From Dyella halodurans (GTDB lineage: Bacteria; Pseudomonadota; Gammaproteobacteria; Xanthomonadales; Rhodanobacteraceae), in assembly GCF_026283925.1 (NCBI RefSeq), contig NZ_JAPDPF010000011.1:28901-92900 (forward strand): a stretch of 64,000 nt of DNA, given 5' to 3'. The translations under genes were made by a program, and so were the position numbers. Below the pieces are notes generated by a model that had not been told where the DNA came from, did no database searches, and saw only the letters and a list, made by a program, of their open reading frames with translations. Below are positions 18,052-26,536 of this stretch, piece by piece. Numbering within the stretch: position 1 is the stretch's first letter; each line of letters opens with the position of its first letter.

Positions 18052-19350
18052 ATGGCAAGTCAGGGCGAAGTGGAATCGGTGCCTCACTCAGGACATCGGC
18101 CAGCACCGCCGGAGCTTGAGCCGGCACCATTCATTCGCCACGGCACGCCGATCTTCAGGCAGACCAACCTGGCCTTGTTCGCCGCGGGCTTGGCGACGTT
18201 CGGGCTGCTGTATTGCACCCAGCCGCTGATGCCGGAATTCAGCAAGGACTACGGCGTGAGTGCCGCCACGGCATCGCTGTCCTTGTCGCTCACCACCGGC
18301 GTGCTGGCGGTTGCCATGCTGTTTGCCGGCGGCGTGTCCGATGCCTGGGGACGCAAGTCGGTGATGGCGGCATCGCTGCTGTCCTCGGCCGTGCTGGTGC
18401 TGTTGACCGCCCTGGTGCCGGACTGGCACATGCTGCTGATCCTGCGCACCCTGCTGGGGCTGACCCTGAGCGGCTTGCCCGCGGTGGCGATGACCTATCT
18501 CAGCGAAGAGATGCATCCGGAATCGATTGGCCTGGGCATGGGCTTGTACATCAGCGGCAATGCCATTGGTGGCATGGGTGGGCGCCTGGTCGCCGGCGTG
18601 ATGGCCGATTTCTTCAGCTGGCGCGTCGGCGTCGCCACCGTCGGCACGATCGGACTGATTGCTGGCCTGGTGTTCTGGCGCAGCTTGCCGCCGTCACGAC
18701 ACCATATGCGGCAGCCGTTGCATCTGGGTGCCTTGATGGGACGCTTCCGGCTGGCGTTTCGTGACGCCGGCTTGCCGTGGCTGTTTGCCGAGGGCTTCCT
18801 GCTGCTGGGCGCGTTCGTCACGATCTACAACTACATCGGCTATCGCTTGCTGGCGCCACCCTACGGACTGAGCCAGGCCGTGGTGGGTACGATCTTCAGT
18901 GTGTACCTTATCGGCACGTTCAGCTCGGCGTGGATGGGACATCTGGCCGGGCGATTGGGGCGGCGCAAAGTGTTGTGGACGGCGTTCGCGCTGATGCTGT
19001 TCGGCGTGGGGCTGACCATGACGCGTCCGCTCATCTTGATCGTTGCGGGTATCGTGGCGGTGACGTTTGGCTTCTTCGGGGGACACTCGATCGCGAGCAG
19101 CTGGGTGGGGCGCCGCGCCGGCAATGCCAAGGCCCAGGCATCGTCGATGTATCTGTTTTCGTACTACATGGGCTCCAGCCTGGCAGGGGCGAGTGGCGGC
19201 CTGTTCTATGCGTCGCACGGCTGGAATGGCGTGGCGTTGTTCGTGGCGGCGCTGGTGATCGCGGGGCTGCTGATCGCCTGGCGGCTGTACTTCCTGCCGC
19301 CGCTGCCCGGTCCGCCGTCCCCCGGCACCGAGCCGCCGTTGCCGCAATAA
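18052..19350 (+). CDS. MFS transporter, YnfM-like
   Basis: A 432-residue major facilitator with 12 predicted membrane segments after a proline-rich cytosolic N-terminus. The loop 2-3 signature GGVSDAWGRKS and its second-half counterpart GHLAGRLGRRKVLW are present. The wording around TYLSEEM and GLYISGNAIGGMGGR resembles YnfM/arabinose-efflux-type exporters. The substrate is unknown. The ATG at 18052 (MASQGE) is preferred over an upstream in-frame ATG at 18013. It diverges from the diguanylate cyclase gene and converges on the NPP-like gene. Confidence 0.88.
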   Translation: MASQGEVESVPHSGHRPAPPELEPAPFIRHGTPIFRQTNLALFAAGLATFGLLYCTQPLMPEFSKDYGVSAATASLSLSLTTGVLAVAMLFAGGVSDAWGRKSVMAASLLSSAVLVLLTALVPDWHMLLILRTLLGLTLSGLPAVAMTYLSEEMHPESIGLGMGLYISGNAIGGMGGRLVAGVMADFFSWRVGVATVGTIGLIAGLVFWRSLPPSRHHMRQPLHLGALMGRFRLAFRDAGLPWLFAEGFLLLGAFVTIYNYIGYRLLAPPYGLSQAVVGTIFSVYLIGTFSSAWMGHLAGRLGRRKVLWTAFALMLFGVGLTMTRPLILIVAGIVAVTFGFFGGHSIASSWVGRRAGNAKAQASSMYLFSYYMGSSLAGASGGLFYASHGWNGVALFVAALVIAGLLIAWRLYFLPPLPGPPSPGTEPPLPQ

Positions 19351-19405
19351 GCCGGAACGGCAGCGGCCCCGCTGCCTGGCGGAGCCGCCACGGCTGTGGA
19401 AGCGC

Positions 19406-20680
19406 TTACTGCGCTTCCGGCCTGAGCATGTCCTTCACGGCCTGGTAATCGCCGTCATTTGCAGCCGCGGGCAGGCCGAGCAGGTGAGTCATCAGCGGAT
19501 AGACGTCGACATTCGGGAACGAGGCGACCTTGATGCCCTCGCGGAACGCCGGGCCGTGCGCCACAAACACGGCCTGCATCAGCGGCGATGCATTGTCGTA
19601 GCCATGCTCGCCGAGGCTGAGCTTGCCATGCTTCTTCGCGATAAAGTCCGTCGTGGTGATGCGCCAGCCAACATCGGCCAGGCACAGCAGCTGGGGCACG
19701 CGCGGGTTGCTGCCATAGGCGAGTCGCGCGGGCACCCGTGACTTGTCCCAGCACGTCATATGCCTCTGCGGCTTCTCCAGCTGCGCTTCGATCTTCGCGA
19801 AATCATGACCTGGCGTGGGATTCAGGCCTGCCAGCACGCCCAGGCTGACGACGTCCACGCGCGTGAGCGGAATGACCTTGTCCAGCAGGATGCTGTTCTG
19901 CGCAGGCACGGAAGCCATGCCGTGGTCGGCCAGCACGATCATGTTCACGCGGTCGAACAAGCCACGTTGCTTCAGGCCTTGCACGAGGCGGGCGAGGGCG
20001 GCATCGGTCTCGCGCAGCGCCTGGTCCACCTGCGGCGTGTCCGGGCCGAACGTGTGGCCGGCATGATCGACTTCATCGAAGTACAGCGTGAGGAAGCTGG
20101 GGCGCTGGTCGGCAGGAAGATCCAGCCAGGCCAGCACCTGGTCTACGCGCTGGTCGGGCGTGACATGGCCGTCGTACGGTTGCCAGAAGTCCGGGTGCTG
20201 GCCATGAATGCCGGCTTCGGAGCCCGGCCAGAACATGGTGGCGCTCTTGAGGCCGTGCTGACTCGCGGTTATCCATAACGGCGTGCCCTGGTCCCACCAG
20301 CGGCCGTCGCCGACCGCATCGCGGTCACTCAACGAGAATTTGCCCAGCACCGGATCGACCATCGTGTTGTTCACGATGCCGTGGTGATCGGGCCGCAGGC
20401 CGGTCACGATCGTGTAGTGATTCGGGAATGTCAGCGAAGGAAACGAGGGCTGCATGCTGGCGGCATGCACGCCGTCGTTCGCAAGCGCGTCCAGCGCGGG
20501 GCTGAGGCCACGCTGGATATAGTCGGCGCGATAGCCATCAATGGAAATCAGCAGCAAGGGCGTGACTGCTGGTTTCGCCGTGCTGGCGGTAGGCGCGGGG
20601 CGCGCGGGTGAGGGTTGATTGGCGCAACCCGCACTGAACGCGATCAGCGAGCAAAGCAGCAGGCGAAACAGGAATTTCAT
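19406..20680 (-). CDS. NPP-type alkaline phosphatase-superfamily lipoprotein
   Basis: A 424-residue predicted lipoprotein (lipobox SAGC, Cys19) of the nucleotide pyrophosphatase/phosphodiesterase group. Metal ligands and nucleophile are visible: Asp48 in LISIDGY, Thr84 in SLTFPNHYT, DEVDHAGHTFGP and LADHGM. The TFPNHYT...TGLRPDHHGI block is very like the structurally known Xanthomonas NPP. It probably hydrolyses phosphodiesters in the envelope; the natural substrate is unknown. A perfect 8-bp inverted repeat (19398-19418) overlaps its stop codon, between it and the convergent MFS gene. Confidence 0.9.
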   Translation of the reverse strand: MKFLFRLLLCSLIAFSAGCANQPSPARPAPTASTAKPAVTPLLLISIDGYRADYIQRGLSPALDALANDGVHAASMQPSFPSLTFPNHYTIVTGLRPDHHGIVNNTMVDPVLGKFSLSDRDAVGDGRWWDQGTPLWITASQHGLKSATMFWPGSEAGIHGQHPDFWQPYDGHVTPDQRVDQVLAWLDLPADQRPSFLTLYFDEVDHAGHTFGPDTPQVDQALRETDAALARLVQGLKQRGLFDRVNMIVLADHGMASVPAQNSILLDKVIPLTRVDVVSLGVLAGLNPTPGHDFAKIEAQLEKPQRHMTCWDKSRVPARLAYGSNPRVPQLLCLADVGWRITTTDFIAKKHGKLSLGEHGYDNASPLMQAVFVAHGPAFREGIKVASFPNVDVYPLMTHLLGLPAAANDGDYQAVKDMLRPEAQ

Positions 20681-20728
20681 GCGACGGTCCGTACGATGGA
20701 ATCAAACGCCGTATCATCGCCTAGTCAT

Positions 20729-21070
20729 ATGACCATTACACGATCTTTTTACCGTTTCACCACGCTTGTTCTGCTCGCCACGCTCGCCTGGGCTGGCGTG
20801 GCTTGTGCGCAACAGGCGAGCACAGGCGGAACGGACGCGCCGTCACCTCAGGCTGCGGTAAACGCAGGTCATCGTCGGCCGCCGGCAACATCCGCCAAAG
20901 CGCAAAGCACCCGCGTGCCGGCGACAACGACGCGGGCGGAAAACCGGATGGCAAGCGTGCGGGCCAAAGCGGGCGACAAAGCGCATGACGATCACTATCA
21001 ACCGGCCCAGCGCAATCTGATCGGGCAGTATCAGAATGCCGTGACGCCGCCGGTGGATGAGGGTCGCTAG
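20729..21070 (+). CDS. Secreted small protein of unknown function
   Basis: A 113-residue protein. It has a clear signal peptide (TLVLLATLAWAGVACAQQ) followed by a low-complexity Ala/Arg/Lys/Thr-rich, basic mature part with no cysteine. I do not recognise a family. The ATG at 20729 directly precedes the signal; an in-frame ATG at 20696 is possible but would lengthen the N-region. It diverges from the NPP-like lipoprotein across about 50 bp and converges on ogt. Confidence 0.5.
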   Translation: MTITRSFYRFTTLVLLATLAWAGVACAQQASTGGTDAPSPQAAVNAGHRRPPATSAKAQSTRVPATTTRAENRMASVRAKAGDKAHDDHYQPAQRNLIGQYQNAVTPPVDEGR

Positions 21071-21090
21071 CCGTTTGCGCGTGTGCCCAG

Positions 21091-21618
21091 TCAGCGTGTT
21101 CGCAGTGCTGAGCCAAACAAATCGCCGTGGGCGACGCCGTTCTCCAATGCCAACAGATAACGCTTCGTCGGCAAGCCCCCGCCGAAGCCGGTAAGGCTGC
21201 CGTCACTGCCGATCACGCGGTGGCAGGGCAGCACGATCGGCAATGGATTGCGGCCGTTCGCGGCGCCGACGGCGCGCACGGCTAGCGGTTGATCGATGCG
21301 CTGTGCCAGCTGACCGTAACTGATCGTGGCGCCGTAAGGGATGCGCGCCAGTTCCCACCACACCTTCAACTGGAACGCCGTGCCGTGCGGGTGCAGCGGC
21401 AGCTCAAACTGCTGGCGCTCGCCTGCGAAATATTCCTCCAGCTGTCGTCGCACCAGCACGAACGGTGCGGCCGCGCGCCGCCACTGCGAATGCGGCGCTT
21501 TCTGGTGACGTCCGTTTTCGAACCAGATTTCGCGCAGCCCGCTGTCGTCCGCCACCAGTCGCAGGATCCCGACCGGGCTCGGCAGTTCGTCATACCAGAT
21601 CGGCTCGTTTGATGACAT
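21091..21618 (-). CDS. ogt: Methylated-DNA-protein-cysteine methyltransferase
   Basis: A 175-residue Ogt/MGMT repair protein that transfers the methyl group from O6-methylguanine to its own cysteine. The active-site block PIVLPCHRVIGSDGSLTGF is intact, preceded by GAANGRNPLP and followed by GGGLPTKRYLLALE. The ATG overlaps the stop of the Ada-AlkA gene by one base (TGATG), so the two are translationally coupled. Together they repair alkylated O6 and N-alkyl lesions. The coding frame stays open far upstream inside the neighbour, but homology starts at MSSNEPIWYD. Confidence 0.93.
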   Translation of the reverse strand: MSSNEPIWYDELPSPVGILRLVADDSGLREIWFENGRHQKAPHSQWRRAAAPFVLVRRQLEEYFAGERQQFELPLHPHGTAFQLKVWWELARIPYGATISYGQLAQRIDQPLAVRAVGAANGRNPLPIVLPCHRVIGSDGSLTGFGGGLPTKRYLLALENGVAHGDLFGSALRTR

Positions 21619-23120
21619 CAGCTCGCTCGCTTCTTCGGTGCGGCGCTCGCCGCATCGCTGGCGCTGCGCCACAAATGCATCACCGCATAAGCACGCCAGG
21701 GACGCCACGCTTCCGCCAGTGCGGCAAGCGCCTTCGTGCTCAGTTCCGCGGCATCGCCGGCGGCAGCCCGGCGCAGGATCAGGTCCGCCGCAGGGAACGC
21801 GTCGGGATGGCTCAACGCGCGCATCGCCATGTAGTGCGCCGTCCACTCACCAATACCCGGCAAGGCCACCCAGCGTTCGACGAACGTGTCGAGCGGCTGT
21901 TCGCTGCGAAAATCGATGCGACCATCCAGCAGCGCCTGGGCCACGCCACGAACCGTTGCCGCCCGTGCCGTGGTCAGGCCGCACTCGCGCAGATCGACAT
22001 CGGCCAACGCGTGCGGGCTCGGAAACAACCGCTCCAAGCCGGGTATCGGCGACGCCGCGAGCGGCATGCCGTAGCGCTGCACGATGCGCGTCGCGAGCGT
22101 GCGCGCGGCGGCCACGCTGACTTGCTGGCCAAGAATCGCACGCACGGCGATTTCGAAGCCGTCCCAGCCACCTGGCAGACGCAGACCGGGACGCTTGCGC
22201 AGCAACGGCGCCAGCACAGCACTTTGTTTCAGCGTGTCGCTGATCGAACCAGGGTTCGCATCCAGATCGAACATGCGGCGAAGTTTCGCGACGACGCCAA
22301 GCATGTGCGCCGGTTGCGGGCAATGCAGCTGTAGCTGCAGCGCATGCTCGCCATTTGGCCACGCGCTCAAGCGCAGCCATCCCGGTGCATCGGCGGGACC
22401 GAACACACGCGCGTAACTGTGTTCGTCCACCAGTTCCACGCCAGGCAGTGCGCGCCCGCGCAGAAACGCGAGTATCGCCTCGAAGTCGTACGGCGGACGG
22501 TAGCCTAGCCGTAGCGTGATCGCGTCGCCGCTCACTGCACCCGGGTGGCGCCGGAGTTCGCGTGGCTGCATGCGGTTTGCCTGCAGGAACGCCGCATTGA
22601 ATCGACGCTGGCTACGGAAGCCGGACGCCAGCGCAACTTCCGTGACGGGCAGGGCGGTCTCCGTCAGCAGCTGTTTTGCGAACAGCAGGCGACGCGTCGT
22701 GTGCACGCTGATCGGTGGCGCGCCAAGGCGCTCCACGAACAGGCGTCGCAACTGCCGTGAGCCGACGCCGACGCGCGCGGCCATCGCGTCCATCGACAGC
22801 TCTTCCAGCGCGCCGTCCTCCATCAGCTTCAGCGTTCGCGCGATGACGTGGTCACCGCGTTGCCAAGCGTCATTGCCGGGCGCGAGTTCCGGGCGGCAAC
22901 GCAGGCACGGGCGAAAACCGGCCGCTTCGGCTGCTGCCGCGCTGCCGTAATAGCGCACGTTCCCCGGTTTCGGCGACGGCGCAGGGCATATCGGGCGGCA
23001 ATAGATACGCGTGCTGGTGACGGCCGTGAAGAAGAGGCCGTCGAAGCGCGCATCGCGGCTCAGGCGAGCCTGTTCGCAGGCGCGCTCATCGGGAAGTTGC
23101 GGGTCATGGATCGGTGCCAT
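21618..23120 (-). CDS. Ada-AlkA fusion: methyl-sensing regulator and DNA-3-methyladenine glycosylase
   Basis: A 500-residue fusion. The N-terminal Ada zinc domain has Cys41, Cys45, Cys72 and Cys75 (RIYCRPIC and PCLRC). In E. coli Ada the first of these accepts the methyl group from phosphotriesters. An AraC-type helix-turn-helix follows (about 90-185, ELSMDAMAARVGVGSRQLRRLF). The rest is AlkA: a beta domain, then the helix-hairpin-helix LPGIGEWTAHYMAMRAL with the catalytic Asp in PAADLILRR. It can therefore sense methylation, switch on transcription and excise N3-alkylated bases. ogt overlaps its end. The fusion is known from actinobacteria and several proteobacteria. Confidence 0.92.
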   Translation of the reverse strand: MAPIHDPQLPDERACEQARLSRDARFDGLFFTAVTSTRIYCRPICPAPSPKPGNVRYYGSAAAAEAAGFRPCLRCRPELAPGNDAWQRGDHVIARTLKLMEDGALEELSMDAMAARVGVGSRQLRRLFVERLGAPPISVHTTRRLLFAKQLLTETALPVTEVALASGFRSQRRFNAAFLQANRMQPRELRRHPGAVSGDAITLRLGYRPPYDFEAILAFLRGRALPGVELVDEHSYARVFGPADAPGWLRLSAWPNGEHALQLQLHCPQPAHMLGVVAKLRRMFDLDANPGSISDTLKQSAVLAPLLRKRPGLRLPGGWDGFEIAVRAILGQQVSVAAARTLATRIVQRYGMPLAASPIPGLERLFPSPHALADVDLRECGLTTARAATVRGVAQALLDGRIDFRSEQPLDTFVERWVALPGIGEWTAHYMAMRALSHPDAFPAADLILRRAAAGDAAELSTKALAALAEAWRPWRAYAVMHLWRSASDAASAAPKKRAS

Positions 23121-23195
23121 GCCTGCAGGCTAGCACCGATCGGGTGACCAGACTCGCCGTTTTCGGACATCAATGCCGGCGTGGTTTTCGGCCGC

Positions 23196-23762
23196 TCATT
23201 TGATCGGCGCCATCAGGTGCTGGTACGGCGTGCCAGCCCACATTACATACGGCGCGCTCGTATCCGGGTCCGCGCCTTTCGGATAGTTGTCGTAGAACGA
23301 CGGCTCCGCGCCCACGATCATCACGTGCGCCCCCGTCTTGATCCAATGATTGCCAGCCGTCGGTTTCGTTGCGTACGGATCCGTGTTGCTCGCATCCGTG
23401 CCGCCCGCCAGCATGTAAATGAAGCCGACTTTGCCGCTCGGCGGCGGCTTGTGCGACATGTAGGCGTTCGCCCAGTCCAACGCATTCTTATCCATGCACA
23501 TCGGGTCCGGCCCTGGCGTGGCCGGGTTGTCCGGCATGCAGGTGAAGCCGTTCGTGCCCTCGCGCAGCGTGCGCATGCCGCCTTTCTCGTCCGCCACCAC
23601 GATCGTTGCGTTTTTCGCGATGCCCGCTGGCGCCGCGCTCATCGCACTCGCGATCAGCGCCGCGTCCGTCGGGATCGCCTTGTCCGCCGCCCAGGCGCCG
23701 GCGCTGATGCTCACCATGGCCGTGACGACGATGACCGGTCCGATCAGGTATTTCGCGCTCAT
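23196..23762 (-). CDS. Secreted protein of unknown function
   Basis: A 188-residue exported protein. The signal peptide (MSAKYLIGPVIVVTAMVSISAGAWA) ends at an AxA site. The mature part has two cysteines in FTCMPDNPATPGPDPMCMD, then GFIYMLAGGTDASNTDPYAT and HVMIVG. The sequence looks like a conserved periplasmic domain seen in many proteobacterial genomes, but I know no function. The ATG at 23762 fits the signal peptide; an earlier in-frame start would not. It stands alone, divergent from hutU by about 245 bp, in which I see no other feature. Confidence 0.7.
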   Translation of the reverse strand: MSAKYLIGPVIVVTAMVSISAGAWAADKAIPTDAALIASAMSAAPAGIAKNATIVVADEKGGMRTLREGTNGFTCMPDNPATPGPDPMCMDKNALDWANAYMSHKPPPSGKVGFIYMLAGGTDASNTDPYATKPTAGNHWIKTGAHVMIVGAEPSFYDNYPKGADPDTSAPYVMWAGTPYQHLMAPIK

Positions 23763-24008
23763 GGACGTGTACTCCCATGTGGATTCACGATGGCCCACCT
23801 GGATCCCCTTGCCCAGCCTGGGTGCGGAGAAATCGCGAATCAATCAGCCGGATGGCAGAGCGGCTTGAGACGGCTCGTGCCGGCGCGGGCGTCACGGCCG
23901 CTTGCGCGCATCGGACCGCCGTGGACGCGCTTTTTGCCGCAGTGCGGTTTGCGGGTGCCGGCCCGCCCCGCCACAATCGGCTTTTCCCACCGATCGTGAC
24001 CTTCGTCC

Positions 24009-25679
24009 ATGAACGCTCCCACCCGCATCGACACCACCCGCACCGTGCGTGCACCGCGCGGCACCGAGCTGAGCTGCAAGAGCTGGCTCACCGAGGCGCC
24101 GTTCCGCATGCTGCAGAACAACCTCGATCCCGAAGTGGCAGAAAATCCCGCCGAACTCGTCGTCTATGGCGGCATTGGCCGTGCCGCGCGCAACTGGGAA
24201 TGTTTCGACGCGATCTTGCGCGCGCTGCGCGACTTGCGCGACGACGAGACGCTGCTGATCCAGTCCGGCAAGCCGGTCGGCGTGTTTCCGTCCCACGTGG
24301 ATGCGCCGCGCGTGCTGCTCGCGAATTCCAACCTCGTGCCGGCGTGGGCAAACTGGGAGCATTTCAACGAGCTCGATAAGAAGGGCTTGATGATGTATGG
24401 CCAGATGACGGCCGGCTCGTGGATCTATATCGGTTCGCAGGGCATCGTGCAGGGCACTTACGAGACGTTTGTCGAGATGGGCCGCCAGCACTACGGCGGC
24501 AGCCTCAAGGGCAAGTGGATTCTCACCGCCGGCCTTGGCGGCATGGGCGGCGCGCAGCCGCTTGCCGCGACCTTGGCAGGCGCTTGCTCGCTGAACATCG
24601 AATGCCAGCAGAAGAGCATCGATTTCCGCCTGAAGACGCGTTACGTCGACGAGCAGGCGACTGACCTGGACGATGCGCTTGCCCGCATCGCGAAATACAC
24701 CGCCGCCGGTGAGGCGAAGTCCATCGCGCTGCTCGGCAACGCAGCGGATGTATTGCCCGAACTCGTGCGCCGCGGCGTTCGCCCGGATGCCGTGACCGAC
24801 CAGACCAGCGCGCACGATCCGGTCAACGGCTATTTGCCGAGTGGCTGGACGGTGGAGCAGTGGTTCGAGCGTCGCAAGAGCGATCCGGCAGGTACCGCCA
24901 AGGCCGCGAAGCAGTCCATGCGCAAGCATGTGGAAGCGATGCTCGCGTTCCACGAGCAAGGCATTCCCACGTTCGACTACGGCAACAACATCCGCCAGAT
25001 GGCGAAGGACGAAGGGCTGGCCAACGCGTTTGCGTTCCCGGGTTTTGTGCCCGCGTTCGTGCGCCCGCTGTTCTGCCGTGGCGTGGGCCCGTTCCGCTGG
25101 GTCGCGCTGTCGGGCGATCCGGAAGACATCTACAAGACCGACCAGAAGGTGAAGGAGCTGATCCCCGACGATCCGCACCTGCATCGCTGGCTGGACATGG
25201 CGAAGGACCGCATCAGCTTCCAGGGCCTGCCGGCGCGTATCTGCTGGGTTGGCCTGGGCCTGCGCCACAAGCTTGGCCTCGCGTTCAACGAGATGGTGCG
25301 CAACGGCGAGTTGAAGGCGCCGGTGGTGATTGGCCGTGATCATCTCGACGCCGGTTCCGTCGCCAGCCCGAATCGCGAAACCGAAGCGATGCGCGATGGC
25401 TCCGACGCGGTCAGCGATTGGCCGCTGCTGAATGCGATGCTCAACGTGGCCGGTGGCGCCACCTGGGTGTCGCTGCATCATGGCGGCGGCGTCGGCATGG
25501 GTTACTCGCAGCATTCCGGCGTGGTGATCGTCTGCGACGGCACCGAAGCGGCCGACAAGCGCATCGCGCGCGTGCTGTGGAACGATCCTGGTACCGGCGT
25601 CATGCGCCATGCCGATGCCGGTTACGAGATCGCAATCGAGTGTGCGAAGGAACAGGGCCTGAAGCTGCCGATGCTTTGA
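24009..25679 (+). CDS. hutU: Urocanate hydratase
   Basis: A 556-residue cytosolic urocanase that adds water to urocanate using tightly bound NAD+ as electrophile, giving 4-imidazolone-5-propanoate, the HutI substrate. Full family length is present. The NAD-binding loop [12 protein letters not shown] is at 175-186, the conserved FVRPLFCRG block near 350, and [15 protein letters not shown] near the C-terminus. It is monocistronic here and unlinked to hutF and hutI by about 20 kb. No HutC-type operator is evident upstream. An 11-bp GC-rich hairpin follows the stop. Confidence 0.97.
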   Translation: MNAPTRIDTTRTVRAPRGTELSCKSWLTEAPFRMLQNNLDPEVAENPAELVVYGGIGRAARNWECFDAILRALRDLRDDETLLIQSGKPVGVFPSHVDAPRVLLANSNLVPAWANWEHFNELDKKGLMMYGQMTAGSWIYIGSQGIVQGTYETFVEMGRQHYGGSLKGKWILTAGLGGMGGAQPLAATLAGACSLNIECQQKSIDFRLKTRYVDEQATDLDDALARIAKYTAAGEAKSIALLGNAADVLPELVRRGVRPDAVTDQTSAHDPVNGYLPSGWTVEQWFERRKSDPAGTAKAAKQSMRKHVEAMLAFHEQGIPTFDYGNNIRQMAKDEGLANAFAFPGFVPAFVRPLFCRGVGPFRWVALSGDPEDIYKTDQKVKELIPDDPHLHRWLDMAKDRISFQGLPARICWVGLGLRHKLGLAFNEMVRNGELKAPVVIGRDHLDAGSVASPNRETEAMRDGSDAVSDWPLLNAMLNVAGGATWVSLHHGGGVGMGYSQHSGVVIVCDGTEAADKRIARVLWNDPGTGVMRHADAGYEIAIECAKEQGLKLPML

Positions 25680-25687
25680 GCCTGGTC

Positions 25688-25715
25688 GCGTACCGCGCCA
25701 CCCAGCGCGGTACGC
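25688..25715 (+). terminator. Hairpin after hutU
   Basis: GCGTACCGCGC (25688-25698) pairs perfectly with 25705-25715 around a 6-base loop, nine bases after the hutU stop. There is no T-tract, so it may stabilise the 3' end or assist Rho-dependent termination. Confidence 0.5.
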
Positions 25716-25818
25716 ACCTGCTTCAGCTCGCCCGCTCCGGCCGCCCAGCAAACCGAGTCTTGGCGCTGCCCAGCCGAGCGCGCATGATGGCGCCACATCC
25801 AATAGGGGGAGTGGCAAC

Positions 25819-26208
25819 ATGCCGGTCGAACTGAAGATGCTTGCGTGGTCGATCCTGCTTGGGGTGATTTATGTCCTGCTCGCGACGACGCTCGGTATAC
25901 CGCAGCGTGGCATGGCCTGGCTTGCCAGCAACCGGGAAGGCGAGTCGAAGTTGCTGTCTGGGGCTGCCGGCCGCTGTGATCGGGCCAGCAGGAATTTCCT
26001 GGAAACGTTTGTGTTCTTTGCGGCGGCCGTCCTGGCCGTCATCGCGGCGCAACGCACGAATGCGTCGACTGCGCTCGGTGCGCAATTGTTCTTCTGGGCC
26101 CGCGTGGTGTACCTGCCGGTTTATGTGGTCGGCATTCCGTATTTGCGCACCCTGGTATGGGCCACCTCGCTGGCTGGCCTGTTGATGGTGGCCTTCGCGC
26201 TTCTCTGA
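25819..26208 (+). CDS. MAPEG-family membrane protein
   Basis: A 129-residue integral membrane protein with four hydrophobic segments of the MAPEG (eicosanoid and glutathione metabolism) superfamily. The loop ASRNFLETFVFFAAAVL and the last segments FFWARVVYLPVYVVGIPYLRTLVW are characteristic. Bacterial members are mostly of unknown role; some are glutathione-dependent transferases or peroxidases. A gggga-type ribosome binding site precedes the ATG. It is a single gene between hutU and the TenA-like gene. Confidence 0.85.
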   Translation: MPVELKMLAWSILLGVIYVLLATTLGIPQRGMAWLASNREGESKLLSGAAGRCDRASRNFLETFVFFAAAVLAVIAAQRTNASTALGAQLFFWARVVYLPVYVVGIPYLRTLVWATSLAGLLMVAFALL

Positions 26209-26246
26209 TCCGAAGCCCGCGGCGACTCCGCCAGCGACAACTTCTC

Positions 26247-26270
26247 CCCCAGGCCCACGTGGGCCTGGGG
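26247..26270. repeat. 24-bp perfect palindrome after the MAPEG gene
   Basis: CCCCAGGCCCAC is followed immediately by its exact reverse complement. It lies 38 bp after the MAPEG stop and probably forms a cruciform or transcript-end hairpin, though no T-tract follows. A second inverted repeat, CCGTCAT/ATGACGG at 26279-26296, lies just after it. Confidence 0.5.
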
Positions 26271-26371
26271 CACGAGTGCCGTCATTCATATGACGGTCGT
26301 CGATTTCTTGACGCCAGTAACTCGCCATCTCCGCGGCATGGATTCGCGCCGGGGCATCAGCCTGCGATTAA

Positions 26372-26401
26372 TTATCAACTAATATCAGTTAGTTAAGATA
26401 A
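26372..26401. promoter_or_regulatory. AT-rich dyad upstream of TenA-like gene
   Basis: An AT-rich island in otherwise GC-rich DNA contains TTATC-AACTAA-tatcag-TTAGTT-AA-GATAA, an interrupted dyad. The composition and position suggest a promoter or operator for the downstream leader and TenA-like gene. The protein that would bind it is unknown. Confidence 0.4.
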
Positions 26402-26426
26402 CTTCGTGCCGTTTAACATTAAGTAG

Positions 26427-26512
26427 GGTGTTCGCAAGAGCACCAGAGCATGACCACTATGCGGCTCCGACGCCTACCCGCGTCGGGCCGCCGGCAAGGG
26501 GTCGGCGGTTTT
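26427..26512 (+). promoter_or_regulatory. Structured leader with three hairpins and a terminator-like end
   Basis: Three stems follow one another just upstream of the TenA-like gene. The first is GGTGTTC-GCAA-GAGCACC (26427-26444, GNRA-type loop, one G-U pair). The second is CCGACGC...GCGTCGG (26467-26486). The third is CCGCCG...CGGCGG (26488-26508), followed by TTTT (26509-26512). The last resembles an intrinsic terminator and ends only about 14 bases before the ribosome binding site, as in attenuated leaders. A short frame (26450-26521) runs through stems two and three. Confidence 0.45.
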
Positions 26513-26521
26513 CCCTACTGA
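26450..26521 (+). CDS. Possible 23-residue leader peptide
   Basis: ATG at 26450 opens a frame of 23 codons ending in TGA at 26519-26521, 15 bases before the next start. The peptide begins MTTMRLRRLP and ends GGFPY, with five arginines. It spans both GC-rich hairpins of the leader. The ribosome binding site is weak (agag). It could be a translated attenuator peptide, a small peptide substrate, or chance; I cannot separate these. Confidence 0.25.
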   Translation: MTTMRLRRLPASGRRQGVGGFPY

Positions 26522-26536
26522 TGATTGGAGAACTGC

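Noticed and set aside
23892..25820. Long minus-strand open frame (over 600 codons)
   Set aside because: It mirrors hutU, a full-length and highly conserved enzyme; the opposite product looks like low-complexity Arg/Ala/His sequence.
26402..26536. Thiamine-pyrophosphate riboswitch upstream of the TenA-like gene
   Set aside because: The conserved CTGAGA and the second TPP box are absent, and the stems do not form the required junction.
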